The notes beneath the pieces are model-generated. The model did not search any database. It was not told where the DNA came from and worked only from the letters and a program-made list of their open reading frames with translations. A stretch of 64,000 nt of DNA from Phycisphaera sp. GTDB taxonomy: Bacteria; Planctomycetota; Phycisphaerae; Phycisphaerales; UBA1924. The DNA lies in NCBI GenBank assembly GCA_003712165.1, contig RHLH01000001.1, positions 2,577,575-2,641,574 on the forward strand, in the 5' to 3' direction. This document shows, in pieces, positions 17,470-26,416 of the stretch; positions within the stretch are counted from its first letter, which is position 1, and the number at the start of each line of letters is the position of its first letter. The position numbers and the translations under genes were made by a program.

Positions 17470-18309
17470 ATGAACCCAGACCTCACCGAACTGCTGAATG
17501 CCTGGAAATATGAGCCCGGCAAAATCAATGTACGGCTCATCGAGTCCGCCGAGGGGGTGTCGTTTGTGCAGGTCAGGCTTGATCTGGGCATCCTCCAGAT
17601 GCACATGGACGGCAGGCCCGATGGGCAGCGACCGCAAGGGTTCGAGAGCTTCCTCGAGATGGTCGAGAGCTGGATCGAAGAGGCCGAGCGCGGCGAGGCA
17701 GGCCCGCCCCCGGAATTCGAAACCGACGACGATTTCTCCGAGACCGACGCTCCGCTGAACCCGCCGCGCCCGAGGCGTGACGAGCAGGGCGAGACCCCAT
17801 TCAAGCTGACGCGTGAGCAATGCGCGGTTCTCCGCGAAGAAGCAATCCAGTATTACCACCGGTACCTCGCGCTATTAGCACTCGAGGATTACGAGCGTGT
17901 TGTGCGCGACACCACTCGCAACCTGCGTGTGCTGGACCTGCTTGCCAAGTACGCCGAGCATGAAGAGGACCGCGAGTCGGTCTCGCACACCAAGTCGCAC
18001 GTTACGATGATGCGCGCACGAGCGCTTGCGAGCCTGGCGATCCGAGACAACGAGCCCAAGGCGGCCGTCCACGCGATCGACGAGGGCATCGATGCGCTCC
18101 GCAAGCACTTCGAGACCATCGGGCACGAGGAGCTTTTCGAGCGTTCGAGCGAGGTGCAGGTGCTGCGCGGCATGAAGCAGGCGCTGACACCCAAGCTCCC
18201 GGTCAGCCAGAAGGCCGAGCTCCGCAAGCGTCTCGATGAGGCGGTTCAGGTTGAGAATTACAGGCTCGCTGCGATCCTGCGCGATGAACTCAACGCGATG
18301 CCCGACTAA
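17470..18309 (+). CDS. UVR-motif (UvrB/UvrC C-terminal) protein of unknown function
   Basis: About 279 residues. The last 30 residues contain a UVR motif (LRKRLDEAVQVENYRLAAIL), the helical hairpin through which UvrB and UvrC interact and which also occurs in McsA and other non-repair proteins. The N-terminal 75 residues form a small mixed domain (KINVRLIESAEGV) and the middle (about 105-240) is helical and TPR-like. ATG 17470 with GGGGA just upstream is used; a GTG at 17425 would add 15 residues. The stop overlaps the convergent antiporter gene by 4 nt. Adaptor or ATPase-stress functions are possible; nothing ties it directly to excision repair. Confidence 0.65.
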   Translation: MNPDLTELLNAWKYEPGKINVRLIESAEGVSFVQVRLDLGILQMHMDGRPDGQRPQGFESFLEMVESWIEEAERGEAGPPPEFETDDDFSETDAPLNPPRPRRDEQGETPFKLTREQCAVLREEAIQYYHRYLALLALEDYERVVRDTTRNLRVLDLLAKYAEHEEDRESVSHTKSHVTMMRARALASLAIRDNEPKAAVHAIDEGIDALRKHFETIGHEELFERSSEVQVLRGMKQALTPKLPVSQKAELRKRLDEAVQVENYRLAAILRDELNAMPD

Positions 18310-20063
18310 TCGCCTTCCTGAGCATCTGCCCTTTCGTGTTCGGTTGATCCGAGATACTCCTGGACCTGCACAGCCATCGCGTCGGCGGTCGCCAGTTCCT
18401 CGACGGTCACGACGTTCGCACCGATTTCCTTGGCGAGGAATGCCCCCGAGAGGTAGTGCGTGCGTGCGGCAATAAACGCTGTCGAGTTCAACTCGCGGAT
18501 ATGACGTGTAGCGCGGAGAACGGCTTCGTCATCGGGCATGGTCAGGAGGACTGCGTTGGCGCTGCTGACGCCTGCAGAATGCAGGACCTCCTCATTGGTG
18601 ATATCTCCAAAGATCACGCGCCGACCGATGCTCGACTGCCTACGCACGGTCTCCGGGTTGATCTCAACAATCGTGATCTGACATCCCGCGTGGGCCAGTT
18701 TGTCGGCGACCACTCGCCCCACAGGTCCGAAGCCTGCGATAACCACCCGCTTGACCGACTCCGACTCGACCTCGTGCTGAATGTCATGCGAGATGACCAC
18801 GCCCCGTCTGAGCGGGCTGCGCGGGAAGGCGGCTGAGAATCCCGCGATGAACTTCGCACGGGCGATCATGCTCGGCGTCAGGATCAGCGACACAAACACG
18901 ATTCCGATCAGGATTGCCATCACCCTGTCTGCTTGTTCACCGAACAGACCGTTTGCCCTGGCGACGCCCGCGATCACCAGACTGAACTCTCCGGCATGCG
19001 CGAGCGAGACCGCGACCACACCCGCGACGATGGGTGGAGCGCCGAGGAGCCACGCCGTGATCCCGATCGTCAACGACTTGAGCGCCATCACCGCCAAGAC
19101 ACCAAGCAGCACGATCCACCAGAGCTCGAGCATGACGCTAAGGTCGAGCGCGAGCCCGACCGCAGTGAAAAATACGGCCATGAACAGGTCGCGCATCGGA
19201 CCGATCTGGCCAGACAGCTGATGCTTGAAGGGTGTGCCCGCGAGCAGAAAGCCCGCCAGGAACGCGCCAAGTTCGGGGCTCAGCCCGAGAGCACCGGTAA
19301 GCACCGCGGCTCCGAGACCAACCGCCGCGGAACACACAAGCAGCAGTTCGTGCGAGGTATCCTTCGCTGCTTCTGAGAGTACCCTCGGCAGCACGTAGTT
19401 CCCGAAGAGGATCATCAGCCCGACGGCTCCGATCGAGATGAGCGCTGACGCGATGATGCTCAGGACGCTCGTGGGCTCGGCATCGGGCTCCGGCGCCGCC
19501 CCGTTCCCAGCGAGCCCGGCGAGCACGGGCATGAACGCGATCGCACCAACGACCGCCAGGTCCTGGGACAGAAGCGTGCCGAACGCAATTCTGCCGTGTA
19601 GCTGGCGCAGCTGACGACGCTGCTGGAGAATGCGCAGCACGACCGCTGTTGAGGACATCGACATCGAGATCGCGACAGCTGCCGCCGCGGTCGGGCTGAG
19701 ACCGAAGAGCATCGCGATGGGTGTCCCGAACGAGGCGGTGAGCGCGGTAGAGATCATGCCCACGGCGAGAATCGGGACGAACCCCGACCGGAGGTCTCGC
19801 CGGTCGAGGTGCATCCCGATGCCGAACATGAGCAGCACGATCGCGACGTTGGCGATCGAGCTGATACTTGAGGAATCGTTCACGAGCCCGATCGCCTTGG
19901 GCCCGAAGATCGCGCCCGCGATGAGATAGCCCGGGATGGTCGCGATCTTCAGCCTGCGGAACGCGAGCGAAACGAGCGCCGCGGTCGCGAGGATGATGAG
20001 CAGGTCGCGCATGACCGCGCCGTCGCCCATCGCCGCTGCGAGTGTTGGGGTCAGATCAAACAT
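18306..20063 (-). CDS. Monovalent cation:proton antiporter (CPA2, KefB/KefC type) with TrkA-N domain
   Basis: A 585-residue inner-membrane protein with about 12-13 hydrophobic segments in its first 400 residues, including IPGYLIAGAIFGPKAIGLV and SPELGAFLAGFLLAGTPF, typical of the Na+/H+ exchanger fold. The C-terminal cytoplasmic RCK/TrkA-N domain begins at KRVVIAGFGPVGRVVADKL (nucleotide-binding GxGxxG) and runs to near the end (FGDITNEEVLHSAGV). These proteins exchange K+ or Na+ for protons under nucleotide control. The start overlaps the end of mnmG by 8 nt, so it is likely coupled to it. Confidence 0.87.
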   Translation of the reverse strand: MFDLTPTLAAAMGDGAVMRDLLIILATAALVSLAFRRLKIATIPGYLIAGAIFGPKAIGLVNDSSSISSIANVAIVLLMFGIGMHLDRRDLRSGFVPILAVGMISTALTASFGTPIAMLFGLSPTAAAAVAISMSMSSTAVVLRILQQRRQLRQLHGRIAFGTLLSQDLAVVGAIAFMPVLAGLAGNGAAPEPDAEPTSVLSIIASALISIGAVGLMILFGNYVLPRVLSEAAKDTSHELLLVCSAAVGLGAAVLTGALGLSPELGAFLAGFLLAGTPFKHQLSGQIGPMRDLFMAVFFTAVGLALDLSVMLELWWIVLLGVLAVMALKSLTIGITAWLLGAPPIVAGVVAVSLAHAGEFSLVIAGVARANGLFGEQADRVMAILIGIVFVSLILTPSMIARAKFIAGFSAAFPRSPLRRGVVISHDIQHEVESESVKRVVIAGFGPVGRVVADKLAHAGCQITIVEINPETVRRQSSIGRRVIFGDITNEEVLHSAGVSSANAVLLTMPDDEAVLRATRHIRELNSTAFIAARTHYLSGAFLAKEIGANVVTVEELATADAMAVQVQEYLGSTEHERADAQEGD

Positions 20064-22047
20064 CGGTGACCGCCGACTTCGGCTTTGATTTCTCGCGTCG
20101 CACGTGAACCGCGATGATGCTCAGGTCTGCGGGCGTGACTCCCTCAAGCCGGCCTGCCTGACCGAACGTTGCGGGGGTGAACCTCGTCAACGCCTCGACA
20201 GCTTCCTTTCGAAGGCCCTGGATCGTCACATACTCGATCGAAGAAGGCAGCGTTCGGTTCTCGAGCTCGTTCTGCCGTTTGATCTCATTCTTCTGGCGCA
20301 CGACATAGTCGGCGTACGACCTGTCGGCGTGCGCCGTCGAGATCGCGCTGTCTTCATACGTTCCCTCGAGAGCCGAGCGGAGTTCGTCCTCGCCGAACTC
20401 GGGCCGCTTGATCGACTTCGAGAGCGGCTCGCCCTCGACGACACGCGAATCGATCTCACCGTTGATCGACTGGAGCTCTCGGCGCCGCTGCTGGAAGAGC
20501 TGCTGCCTGAGCATGCCGAGCTCTGTATCGAGAAGGCCGAGCTCGATGGCCATCGGTGTGAGCCGATCCGCGCTGTTGTCGGCGCGGAGCAGGAGCCTGT
20601 GCTCGGCGCGGCTCGTGAACATGCGGTAAGGCTCGGTCGGCGTCTTTGTGACGAGATCGTCCATCAGCACGCCGATATACGCCTCGTCGCGCCCCAGCGT
20701 CCAGGGCGACTTGTCCTGCGAGAAACGCACCGCGTTGACACCGGCCACGAGCCCCTGCGCCCCCGCTTCTTCGTAGCCAGATGTGCCGTTGATCTGACCC
20801 GCCAGGAAGAGCCCGGGGTACTTCTTGGTCATCCCTGTCGCGTGAATCTGGTGCGGGCGCACCATGTCGTATTCGACGGAGTATGCCAGACGCAGAATCT
20901 CTGCTTTGTCGCAGCCCGGCATGCCCCGGATGATGGCTTGCTGCACATCCGCGGGCAGGCTGGTGGAGATGCCGTTGCAGTAGACCCAGTCGCTGCCGAG
21001 CCCCTCGGGCTCGAGGAAGACGGTGTGCTGATCCCGATCGAAACGCACGACCTTGTCTTCGATCGATGGGCAGTACCGAGGACCGACGCCCTTGCCGTTG
21101 GGCAGGCCTGAGAAGATTGGTGCGCGATCGAGGTTGGCCCGGATCACGCTGTGGATGAGCGGCGTCGTGTGCGTGACGCGGCACGCGTGCTGCTCGAGCA
21201 GCGGGAACGCGCCGAGTGTGGGCATCGACGATGTACGATCCGGCGCGCGCCCCGAGAGATCGCTGAACGCCATCGGTCGTTCGTCGCCGAACTGGGCGGG
21301 CAGGCTCTCCCAGTCGATGGTGCGTTTGTCGAGCCTGGGCGGTGTGCCGGTCTTGAGTCTGCCGAGCTCGAAGCCGAGCCTCTTGAGCGTCTTTGATATC
21401 CCGATCGCGGGCGCTTCGCCGAAGCGCCCGCCGGGTGTTCTGTTCTCGCCCGTGTGCATGAGCCCGCGCATGAACGTGCCGGTCGTCAGCACAGTCGCGC
21501 CCGCCCGCAGCTCGCGCGGGATTTCGTTTTCATCGAACGTCTGCTCATCGGCGCGGCGTTCCATCTCGGTCGCCGCGGCGCAGAGACTGCTGACTGGCAG
21601 GGGCTTCTTCTTCGAGGGCGGGCTGATGACGACACCGACGCACCGGTCGGCTTCGATGATGAAGTCGTCGACCATGCCAGGGATGATGTCGATCTCGGGG
21701 CGTGAGTGGATGAGCCGCTGGACTTCTTTTGCGTAGGCCTCTTTGTCGCACTGGCAGCGGGGCCCTCGGACCGCCGGGCCCCGGCTCGTGTTGAGCATCT
21801 TGAACATGATGCCCGAAGCGTCCGCCGCGAGGCCCATGAGTCCGCCGAGCGCGTCGATCTCGCGGACGAGCTGGCCCTTGGCGAGGCCGCCGATCGCGGG
21901 GTTGCAGCTCATCGCGCCGATGCGGGCGGGATTGGCGGTGACGAGCGCCACCGACCCCGGCTCACGCAGTAGGTTCGCCGCGGCCCAAGCCGCCTCGGCG
22001 CCGGCGTGCCCGCCTCCGATCACGATGATCTGATACTCCGTTCGCAT
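20056..22047 (-). CDS. mnmG: tRNA uridine-5-carboxymethylaminomethyl synthesis enzyme MnmG
   Basis: A 663-residue FAD enzyme that works with MnmE to modify the wobble uridine of certain tRNAs. Visible are the FAD site IIVIGGGHAGAEAAWAAANL, the NPAIGGLAKGQLVREIDALGG motif, the central TGTPPRLDKRTI and the C-terminal domain with LENRTLPSSIEY. The ATG at 22047 is preferred over 22071, because the longer form would overlap the divergent GNAT start and adds nothing conserved. A TACCAT box ends 6 nt before this ATG, suggesting a leaderless message. Its partner MnmE is represented in this window only by the atypical GTPase at 887-1852. Confidence 0.95.
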   Translation of the reverse strand: MRTEYQIIVIGGGHAGAEAAWAAANLLREPGSVALVTANPARIGAMSCNPAIGGLAKGQLVREIDALGGLMGLAADASGIMFKMLNTSRGPAVRGPRCQCDKEAYAKEVQRLIHSRPEIDIIPGMVDDFIIEADRCVGVVISPPSKKKPLPVSSLCAAATEMERRADEQTFDENEIPRELRAGATVLTTGTFMRGLMHTGENRTPGGRFGEAPAIGISKTLKRLGFELGRLKTGTPPRLDKRTIDWESLPAQFGDERPMAFSDLSGRAPDRTSSMPTLGAFPLLEQHACRVTHTTPLIHSVIRANLDRAPIFSGLPNGKGVGPRYCPSIEDKVVRFDRDQHTVFLEPEGLGSDWVYCNGISTSLPADVQQAIIRGMPGCDKAEILRLAYSVEYDMVRPHQIHATGMTKKYPGLFLAGQINGTSGYEEAGAQGLVAGVNAVRFSQDKSPWTLGRDEAYIGVLMDDLVTKTPTEPYRMFTSRAEHRLLLRADNSADRLTPMAIELGLLDTELGMLRQQLFQQRRRELQSINGEIDSRVVEGEPLSKSIKRPEFGEDELRSALEGTYEDSAISTAHADRSYADYVVRQKNEIKRQNELENRTLPSSIEYVTIQGLRKEAVEALTRFTPATFGQAGRLEGVTPADLSIIAVHVRREKSKPKSAVTDV

Positions 22048-22053
22048 CGTCAG

Positions 22054-22063
22054 ATGGTAGTCT
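22054..22063. promoter_or_regulatory. Overlapping divergent -10 boxes for mnmG and the GNAT gene
   Basis: The minus strand has TACCAT (22054-22059), 6 nt before the mnmG ATG. The plus strand has TAGTCT (22058-22063), 6 nt before the GNAT ATG. The two hexamers share 2 bp. Confidence 0.5.
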
Positions 22064-22069
22064 CGGCGC

Positions 22070-22576
22070 ATGCGGATCAGACTCGCGACAATCGAGGACG
22101 CCGGAGCCGTGGCGGCGATCTACAACCACGCCATTTTGCACACGATCGCCAGCTTCTGGACCGAGCCCAGACCCGACGAGGAGCTCGCAGAGCAGATCGG
22201 AGAGTCCGGCGAATCCACCTACCCCTGGCTCGTCGCCGAGCAAGAAGGCCCCGAGGGTCCGCGGGTCATCGGGACCGCCTGGAGCAAACGCTGGAACCCG
22301 CGCACCGCGTACAACATCACGTGCGAGGTCAGCGTCTACATCACGCCCGATGCGCAGGGCATGGGCGTGGGCAAGGCGCTCTACACAGATCTGTTCTCAA
22401 GACTCAAGACGATCGGCTACAAGCACATCATCGGCGGCATCAGCCTGCCCAACGAGGCCAGCGCCCGCCTGCACGAATCGATGGGCATGAAACGCGTCGC
22501 GTTCTTTCCGGGGATTGGCGAGAAGTACGGGCGGGCGATCGATGTAGGGTACTGGCAGGTGACGCTCAATACGTGA
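22070..22576 (+). CDS. GNAT-family N-acetyltransferase
   Basis: A 168-residue GNAT enzyme transferring an acetyl group from acetyl-CoA to an amine. The acetyl-CoA-binding loop is visible as DAQGMGVGKALYTDLF, and the N-terminus (IRLATIEDAGAVAAIYNHAI) matches the phosphinothricin/methionine-sulfoximine acetyltransferase-like subgroup, as does SARLHESMGMKRVAFFPGIG. The substrate cannot be assigned. The ATG is only 22 nt from the mnmG start, and a TAGTCT box ends 6 nt before it, consistent with a leaderless transcript. Confidence 0.85.
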   Translation: MRIRLATIEDAGAVAAIYNHAILHTIASFWTEPRPDEELAEQIGESGESTYPWLVAEQEGPEGPRVIGTAWSKRWNPRTAYNITCEVSVYITPDAQGMGVGKALYTDLFSRLKTIGYKHIIGGISLPNEASARLHESMGMKRVAFFPGIGEKYGRAIDVGYWQVTLNT

Positions 22577-22601
22577 CGTGAAAGCGTTGTACCATGCAAA
22601 T

Positions 22602-23510
22602 ATGGCTGCACCAACACTTGATATCCATTTCGGCGACAATCTGTCGGTTATCAGCGAATGGCCCGATGAATCGTTCGACCTTATCTACATAGACCCACCG
22701 TTCAACACCGGAAAGGTGCAAGCGCGCACTCAGATCAAAACGGTTCGCGATGATGACGGCGACTGTGAAGGCTACAAGGGACAGAAGTACCGCACAGTCC
22801 GAGTCGGCACAAAATCATACAGTGATGTATTCAGCGACTACCTGAGCTTTCTCGAACCCCGACTCGAACAGGCACAGAGGCTGCTGAAACCCAACGGGTC
22901 TTTCTTTCTGCACCTCGACTACCGCGAAGTCCACTACGCCAAAGTGCTTCTCGACATGATTTTCGGGCGCGAATCGTTCATCAACGAGATCATCTGGGCT
23001 TACGACTACGGCGCCCGTTCAAAGAAGAAGTGGTCAGCCAAGCACGACAACATCCTCTGGTACGCCAAAGACCCAAACAACTATACCTACCGCTACGACG
23101 ACATCGATCGCATCCCGTACATGGCGCCGGGCCTAGTCACGAAAGAGAAAGCCGAACGGGGCAAGACGCCGACCGACACATGGTGGCACACCATCGTCAG
23201 CCCGAACGGCAAAGAGAAAACAGGCTACCCAACACAGAAACCGCTTGGCGTGATTAACCGGCTGATACGGGTCCACACCAAGCCGGGTGACCGCGTGCTC
23301 GACTTCTTTGCGGGATCGGGGACAGCTGGAGAAGCTGCTTTCCGGCAGAATCGGAACGCTGTCCTTGTGGATTGCAACGAAGAGGCGATGGAAGTGATGG
23401 AACACAGACTTTCATTTGCACAGCCAGTGTGGCACGGATGGAAAGCTACAGAATTAGATAACAATGAAATATGTTTGCTTGATGTCCTTTCTGTGAGTGC
23501 GGCTAAGTGA
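22602..23510 (+). CDS. Beta-class site-specific DNA methyltransferase (N6-adenine or N4-cytosine)
   Basis: About 302 residues. The catalytic motif DPPFNTG comes early (about residue 34) and the SAM-binding motif DFFAGSGTAGEAA comes late (about 240), which is the beta-class order. The TRD-like variable region lies between (DYGARSKKKWSAKHDNILWY). DPPF/DPPY beta enzymes usually modify adenine N6 or cytosine N4. ATG 22602 is used; TACCAT (22590-22595) ends 6 nt before it. The stop overlaps a GTG start (GTGA) of the next, broken frame, which resembles coupled restriction-modification pairs. The DNA is visibly less GC-rich than the flanks, implying transfer. Confidence 0.88.
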   Translation: MAAPTLDIHFGDNLSVISEWPDESFDLIYIDPPFNTGKVQARTQIKTVRDDDGDCEGYKGQKYRTVRVGTKSYSDVFSDYLSFLEPRLEQAQRLLKPNGSFFLHLDYREVHYAKVLLDMIFGRESFINEIIWAYDYGARSKKKWSAKHDNILWYAKDPNNYTYRYDDIDRIPYMAPGLVTKEKAERGKTPTDTWWHTIVSPNGKEKTGYPTQKPLGVINRLIRVHTKPGDRVLDFFAGSGTAGEAAFRQNRNAVLVDCNEEAMEVMEHRLSFAQPVWHGWKATELDNNEICLLDVLSVSAAK

Positions 23511-23872
23511 CAACATATCCAGATCTCAATATTCTCGCAGCGTTAGCTTCTGCACTTGAATCACAATATCCGCAAGAGGATGGTGAATGGGCTCAATCAT
23601 CCTTTGGACGGATCCGGCGCCAACCGTCGATTTGGATCTGAGGTTAAATCGGCGAAAGGATTGTGGCTGGTTGGCTTGAAAGAAAAGGCTTTAGCGTTTC
23701 CAATTCACAGCATTCGGATACAACACGACCCTCAAAATCCCAACGCGAACACTGGAATCCTGACTACAAGCCTCAGGGCACCGAAACCTTGGCTCTTGTC
23801 ATTCGGTGGAACGCTGTCGGAAGGAACCCAGCAGCTTTCCGGATTTACGGGATTCAACCAGAGATCGATTTA
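23507..23872 (+). pseudogene. Broken gene coupled to the methyltransferase, probably a restriction-endonuclease remnant
   Basis: A frame opens at GTG 23507, overlapping the methyltransferase stop by 4 nt, and reads about 44 codons (N-terminus TTYPDLNILAALASALESQY). It then meets TGA (23639-23641) and TAA (23645-23647) only one codon apart. The same frame continues protein-like for about 75 codons (IGERIVAGWLERKGFSVSNS), until it runs into the 3' end of the convergent sugar-transferase gene. The segment GERIVAGWLERKGF preceded by an SFGxIRxxPS-like stretch resembles the N-terminal part of some type II endonucleases. The family call is inference; the interruption is seen directly. Confidence 0.55.
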
Positions 23873-25324
23873 GTGCGCATTGCGATGCACAAACCCCCGG
23901 CTCAGCGTCAGGAAGAGGATCCTGATATCGAAGCCGATCGACCAGTGGCGGACGTAGAAGAGGTCGTACTGGATGCGCTTTTTGAGTGAGGTGTCGCCGC
24001 GGAGGCCGTTGACCTGAGCCCAGCCGGTCATGCCCGCCTTGACGTGCTGGCGGAGCATGTAGCCCCGCCAGTCTTCGCGGAACTGCTCGATGAGCTCGGG
24101 GCGTTCTGGGCGGGGTCCAACGAGGGACATGTCACCGCGGAGGACATTCAGGAGCTGGGGCAGCTCGTCGAGGCTTGTTTGGCGGAGCCACCTGCCGATG
24201 CGGGTGACGCGCGGGTCGTTGCGCCGCGTCCACCGGGCGGGCTCTTCGTCATCGATGTGCGCCATTGTGCGGAACTTGTAGATGTTGAACGTCTCACCGC
24301 CCAGTGAGACGCGGCGCTGGCGGAAGATGACCGGGCCCGGACCCGAGAGGCGCACGAGCAGTGCGATGAGCGCCAGCGCCGGGGCGAAGACGATCAGGGC
24401 AGCCAGCGCGCCTGCGATATCGAGGACGCGTTTGCTGACTCCGCCCACGCCGTAGAGAGGCGATTCGCGGACACTGAGGATGGGCATGCCGTCGAGCTCG
24501 GAGACGAGCATGTTCTGCGGCATGTGCCTCGGGTTGATGTCCGGGACAATGCGCACATCGACGGCGAAGCGCTCGAGCTGCTTGATGAGCCTGGGGATCT
24601 CGCCCGCGCGGCTGCTGGGCAGTGCCAGATACACGGCGTCGACCTCTCGCTCCTCGAGGGCTTTCTCGAGATCGTTGATGCCGCCCAGCACGGGGCGCTT
24701 CAGGCACTCGGTGCGGGAGGTCTTCTCGCGGTGACCCACGAAGTAGGCGACGCTGATGCCCGTCCACGAGTTGCGGTCGAGCGTGTGGCAGGTGATCTGC
24801 CCGAGTCGGCCCACGCCCACGATGCACGCGTGGCGCAGGTTTCGGCCGCGGCGGCGCAGCGAGCGGAGAAAGCTCCGCAGACTCGTGCGCTCTGCAGAGA
24901 CGAGTGTGACAAGCAGGATGAAGAGCAGGCCGAGTTGAAGCCTGCTCGCGTCGAGGCCGATGGAGCCGAGGTTGATGATCGTGACGCCCGGATTCTGGTT
25001 GATCAGGTTCGACCCGATGACCCAGAGCAGGACGACGATCGCGGCGGTCGCGCCGACGACGGCTCGGAAGATCTGCCCGATCTCCGACCAGATCGAACGG
25101 TCACGGCGGGGTGTGTAGAGGCGGAAGCCCCACATCGCGTAGAGCACCGCGGGCACAACAAGAAACGCGAGCGGCTCGCGGATCGCCCGGCTCGTCGTCA
25201 GGGCCTGCATGTCGGACGAGATATAGAGCCTGAGTATCCACGCGAGGTAGCAGGCCAGCGTGACAACCGCGGCGTCGGCGAGGACCAGAACGGAGACGAA
25301 GAGTTGGTGGCGCTGTTTGACCAA
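23870..25324 (-). CDS. Polyprenyl-phosphate sugar-1-phosphate transferase (WcaJ/exopolysaccharide initiation type)
   Basis: A 484-residue membrane enzyme that loads the first sugar phosphate onto undecaprenyl phosphate to begin exopolysaccharide or O-antigen synthesis. Four N-terminal membrane segments are visible in the first 165 residues. A CoA-binding-like Rossmann domain follows ([18 protein letters not shown]), then another hydrophobic helix near 310. The bacterial sugar-transferase catalytic domain contains [42 protein letters not shown] and the C-terminal [14 protein letters not shown]. The start is a TTG at 25324, with a purine-rich GGTGGGGG upstream and no ATG before the first membrane helix. 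No other polysaccharide gene is adjacent. Confidence 0.9.
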   Translation of the reverse strand: MVKQRHQLFVSVLVLADAAVVTLACYLAWILRLYISSDMQALTTSRAIREPLAFLVVPAVLYAMWGFRLYTPRRDRSIWSEIGQIFRAVVGATAAIVVLLWVIGSNLINQNPGVTIINLGSIGLDASRLQLGLLFILLVTLVSAERTSLRSFLRSLRRRGRNLRHACIVGVGRLGQITCHTLDRNSWTGISVAYFVGHREKTSRTECLKRPVLGGINDLEKALEEREVDAVYLALPSSRAGEIPRLIKQLERFAVDVRIVPDINPRHMPQNMLVSELDGMPILSVRESPLYGVGGVSKRVLDIAGALAALIVFAPALALIALLVRLSGPGPVIFRQRRVSLGGETFNIYKFRTMAHIDDEEPARWTRRNDPRVTRIGRWLRQTSLDELPQLLNVLRGDMSLVGPRPERPELIEQFREDWRGYMLRQHVKAGMTGWAQVNGLRGDTSLKKRIQYDLFYVRHWSIGFDIRILFLTLSRGFVHRNAH

Positions 25325-25431
25325 TCGACGGCCCCCACCTGATCGAAAGATCCGTCTGCGATCGGGCTACATCACTATCTGAAAATTGACATCGGCATCC
25401 GCTGCCCGAGTGGAGCAGTTTAGCGCACTGC

Positions 25432-26406
25432 TTACGGAGACGTCGGCTTGGGCCACGCCCCCCCGGATCGGATGTCTGTCTGGCCACCCAGATTCTCGAG
25501 CACTGCCCGCGCCTCATCGGTGACCGCCTCTGCAGGCGGAGGTGTGATGTTGAGCAGGACGTACAGATCGCCGGGCGGGCTCGACTTGCAGCCCTGGCCT
25601 TTGAGCCTGAGATTCGAGCCGCCTTTGCTGCCCGAGGGAACGGAGATCGTCGCTGTGCCGACGGGGGTCGGGATGTCGATCTTTGCGCCGAGCGTCGCCT
25701 CTGCGATGGTGATCGGAAGCTCGAGATAGATGTCGCTCGCCTTCTCGCCTCGGGCGGGATCGCCCCGCCGGAAGAGCGGGTGTCTGGCGATGTTGACGGT
25801 AAGGATCAGGTCACTCTTCGTGCCCGGCCTGTTGGCGTCGGCGTGCCCGACGCCCCGGACGCGGAGCTTCTTGCCGTGGGTGATGCCTGCGGGGATCGCG
25901 ACCTCGACGGCATTGGTCTGATCGCCCACCTGGATAGTGATATCGCGTTTGCCGCCCGTGACCGCGGTGATGAAGTCGATCTCGATCGTGTGCCTGACGT
26001 CGGGCGACTTGGGCTGCTGACGCCGGGCTCGTGGGCCCTGCCTTGCCGATCCCCCACCGCCGCCGAACGGGCTGGCACCTCGACCGCCGAAGAACGAGTC
26101 GAACATCGATCCGAGGTCGTCCATATCGAAGTCGACGTTGACGCCCTGCGCCGACCCGCGCGAACCACCCCGGCCCCCGGCGACCTGCTCTCCCGCGTGA
26201 CCAAACCGGTCGTACATCTGCTTCTTCTGCTCATCAGAGAGGACGTCGTACGCCTCCTGGATCTCAACGAACCGAGCCTGCGCGGACTCTTCCTTATTGA
26301 CGTCCGGGTGGTACTTCCGCGCAAGATCTCGGTACGCGGATTTGATCTCGTCCTGGGTCGCGTTCCGGCTGACGCCCAGCACATCGTAGTAGTCACGCTT
26401 TGCCAT
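25432..26406 (-). CDS. DnaJ-family co-chaperone lacking the zinc finger (CbpA/class B type)
   Basis: A 324-residue protein stimulating Hsp70 ATPase. The J domain occupies residues 1-70 (YYDVLGVSRNATQDEIKSAY, with the HPD in KYHPDVN). A Gly/Phe-rich linker with FDSFFGGRG follows, then two C-terminal beta-barrel client domains (TIEIDFITAVTGGKRDITIQ, LPITIAEATLGAKIDIPTP). The four CxxCxGxG zinc-finger repeats of DnaJ itself are absent. TAACAT (minus strand, 26414-26419) ends 7 nt before the ATG and overlaps the stop of the upstream gene, suggesting an independent leaderless start. An upstream in-frame extension lies antisense-like within the preceding gene and is not used. Confidence 0.9.
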   Translation of the reverse strand: MAKRDYYDVLGVSRNATQDEIKSAYRDLARKYHPDVNKEESAQARFVEIQEAYDVLSDEQKKQMYDRFGHAGEQVAGGRGGSRGSAQGVNVDFDMDDLGSMFDSFFGGRGASPFGGGGGSARQGPRARRQQPKSPDVRHTIEIDFITAVTGGKRDITIQVGDQTNAVEVAIPAGITHGKKLRVRGVGHADANRPGTKSDLILTVNIARHPLFRRGDPARGEKASDIYLELPITIAEATLGAKIDIPTPVGTATISVPSGSKGGSNLRLKGQGCKSSPPGDLYVLLNITPPPAEAVTDEARAVLENLGGQTDIRSGGAWPKPTSP

Positions 26407-26416
26407 ACAGGGGATG

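Noticed and set aside
23556..23873. A 105-residue plus-strand frame overlapping the broken restriction-like gene
   Set aside because: No protein-like features; the continuous frame from GTG 23507 in the other phase resembles a protein better despite its stops.
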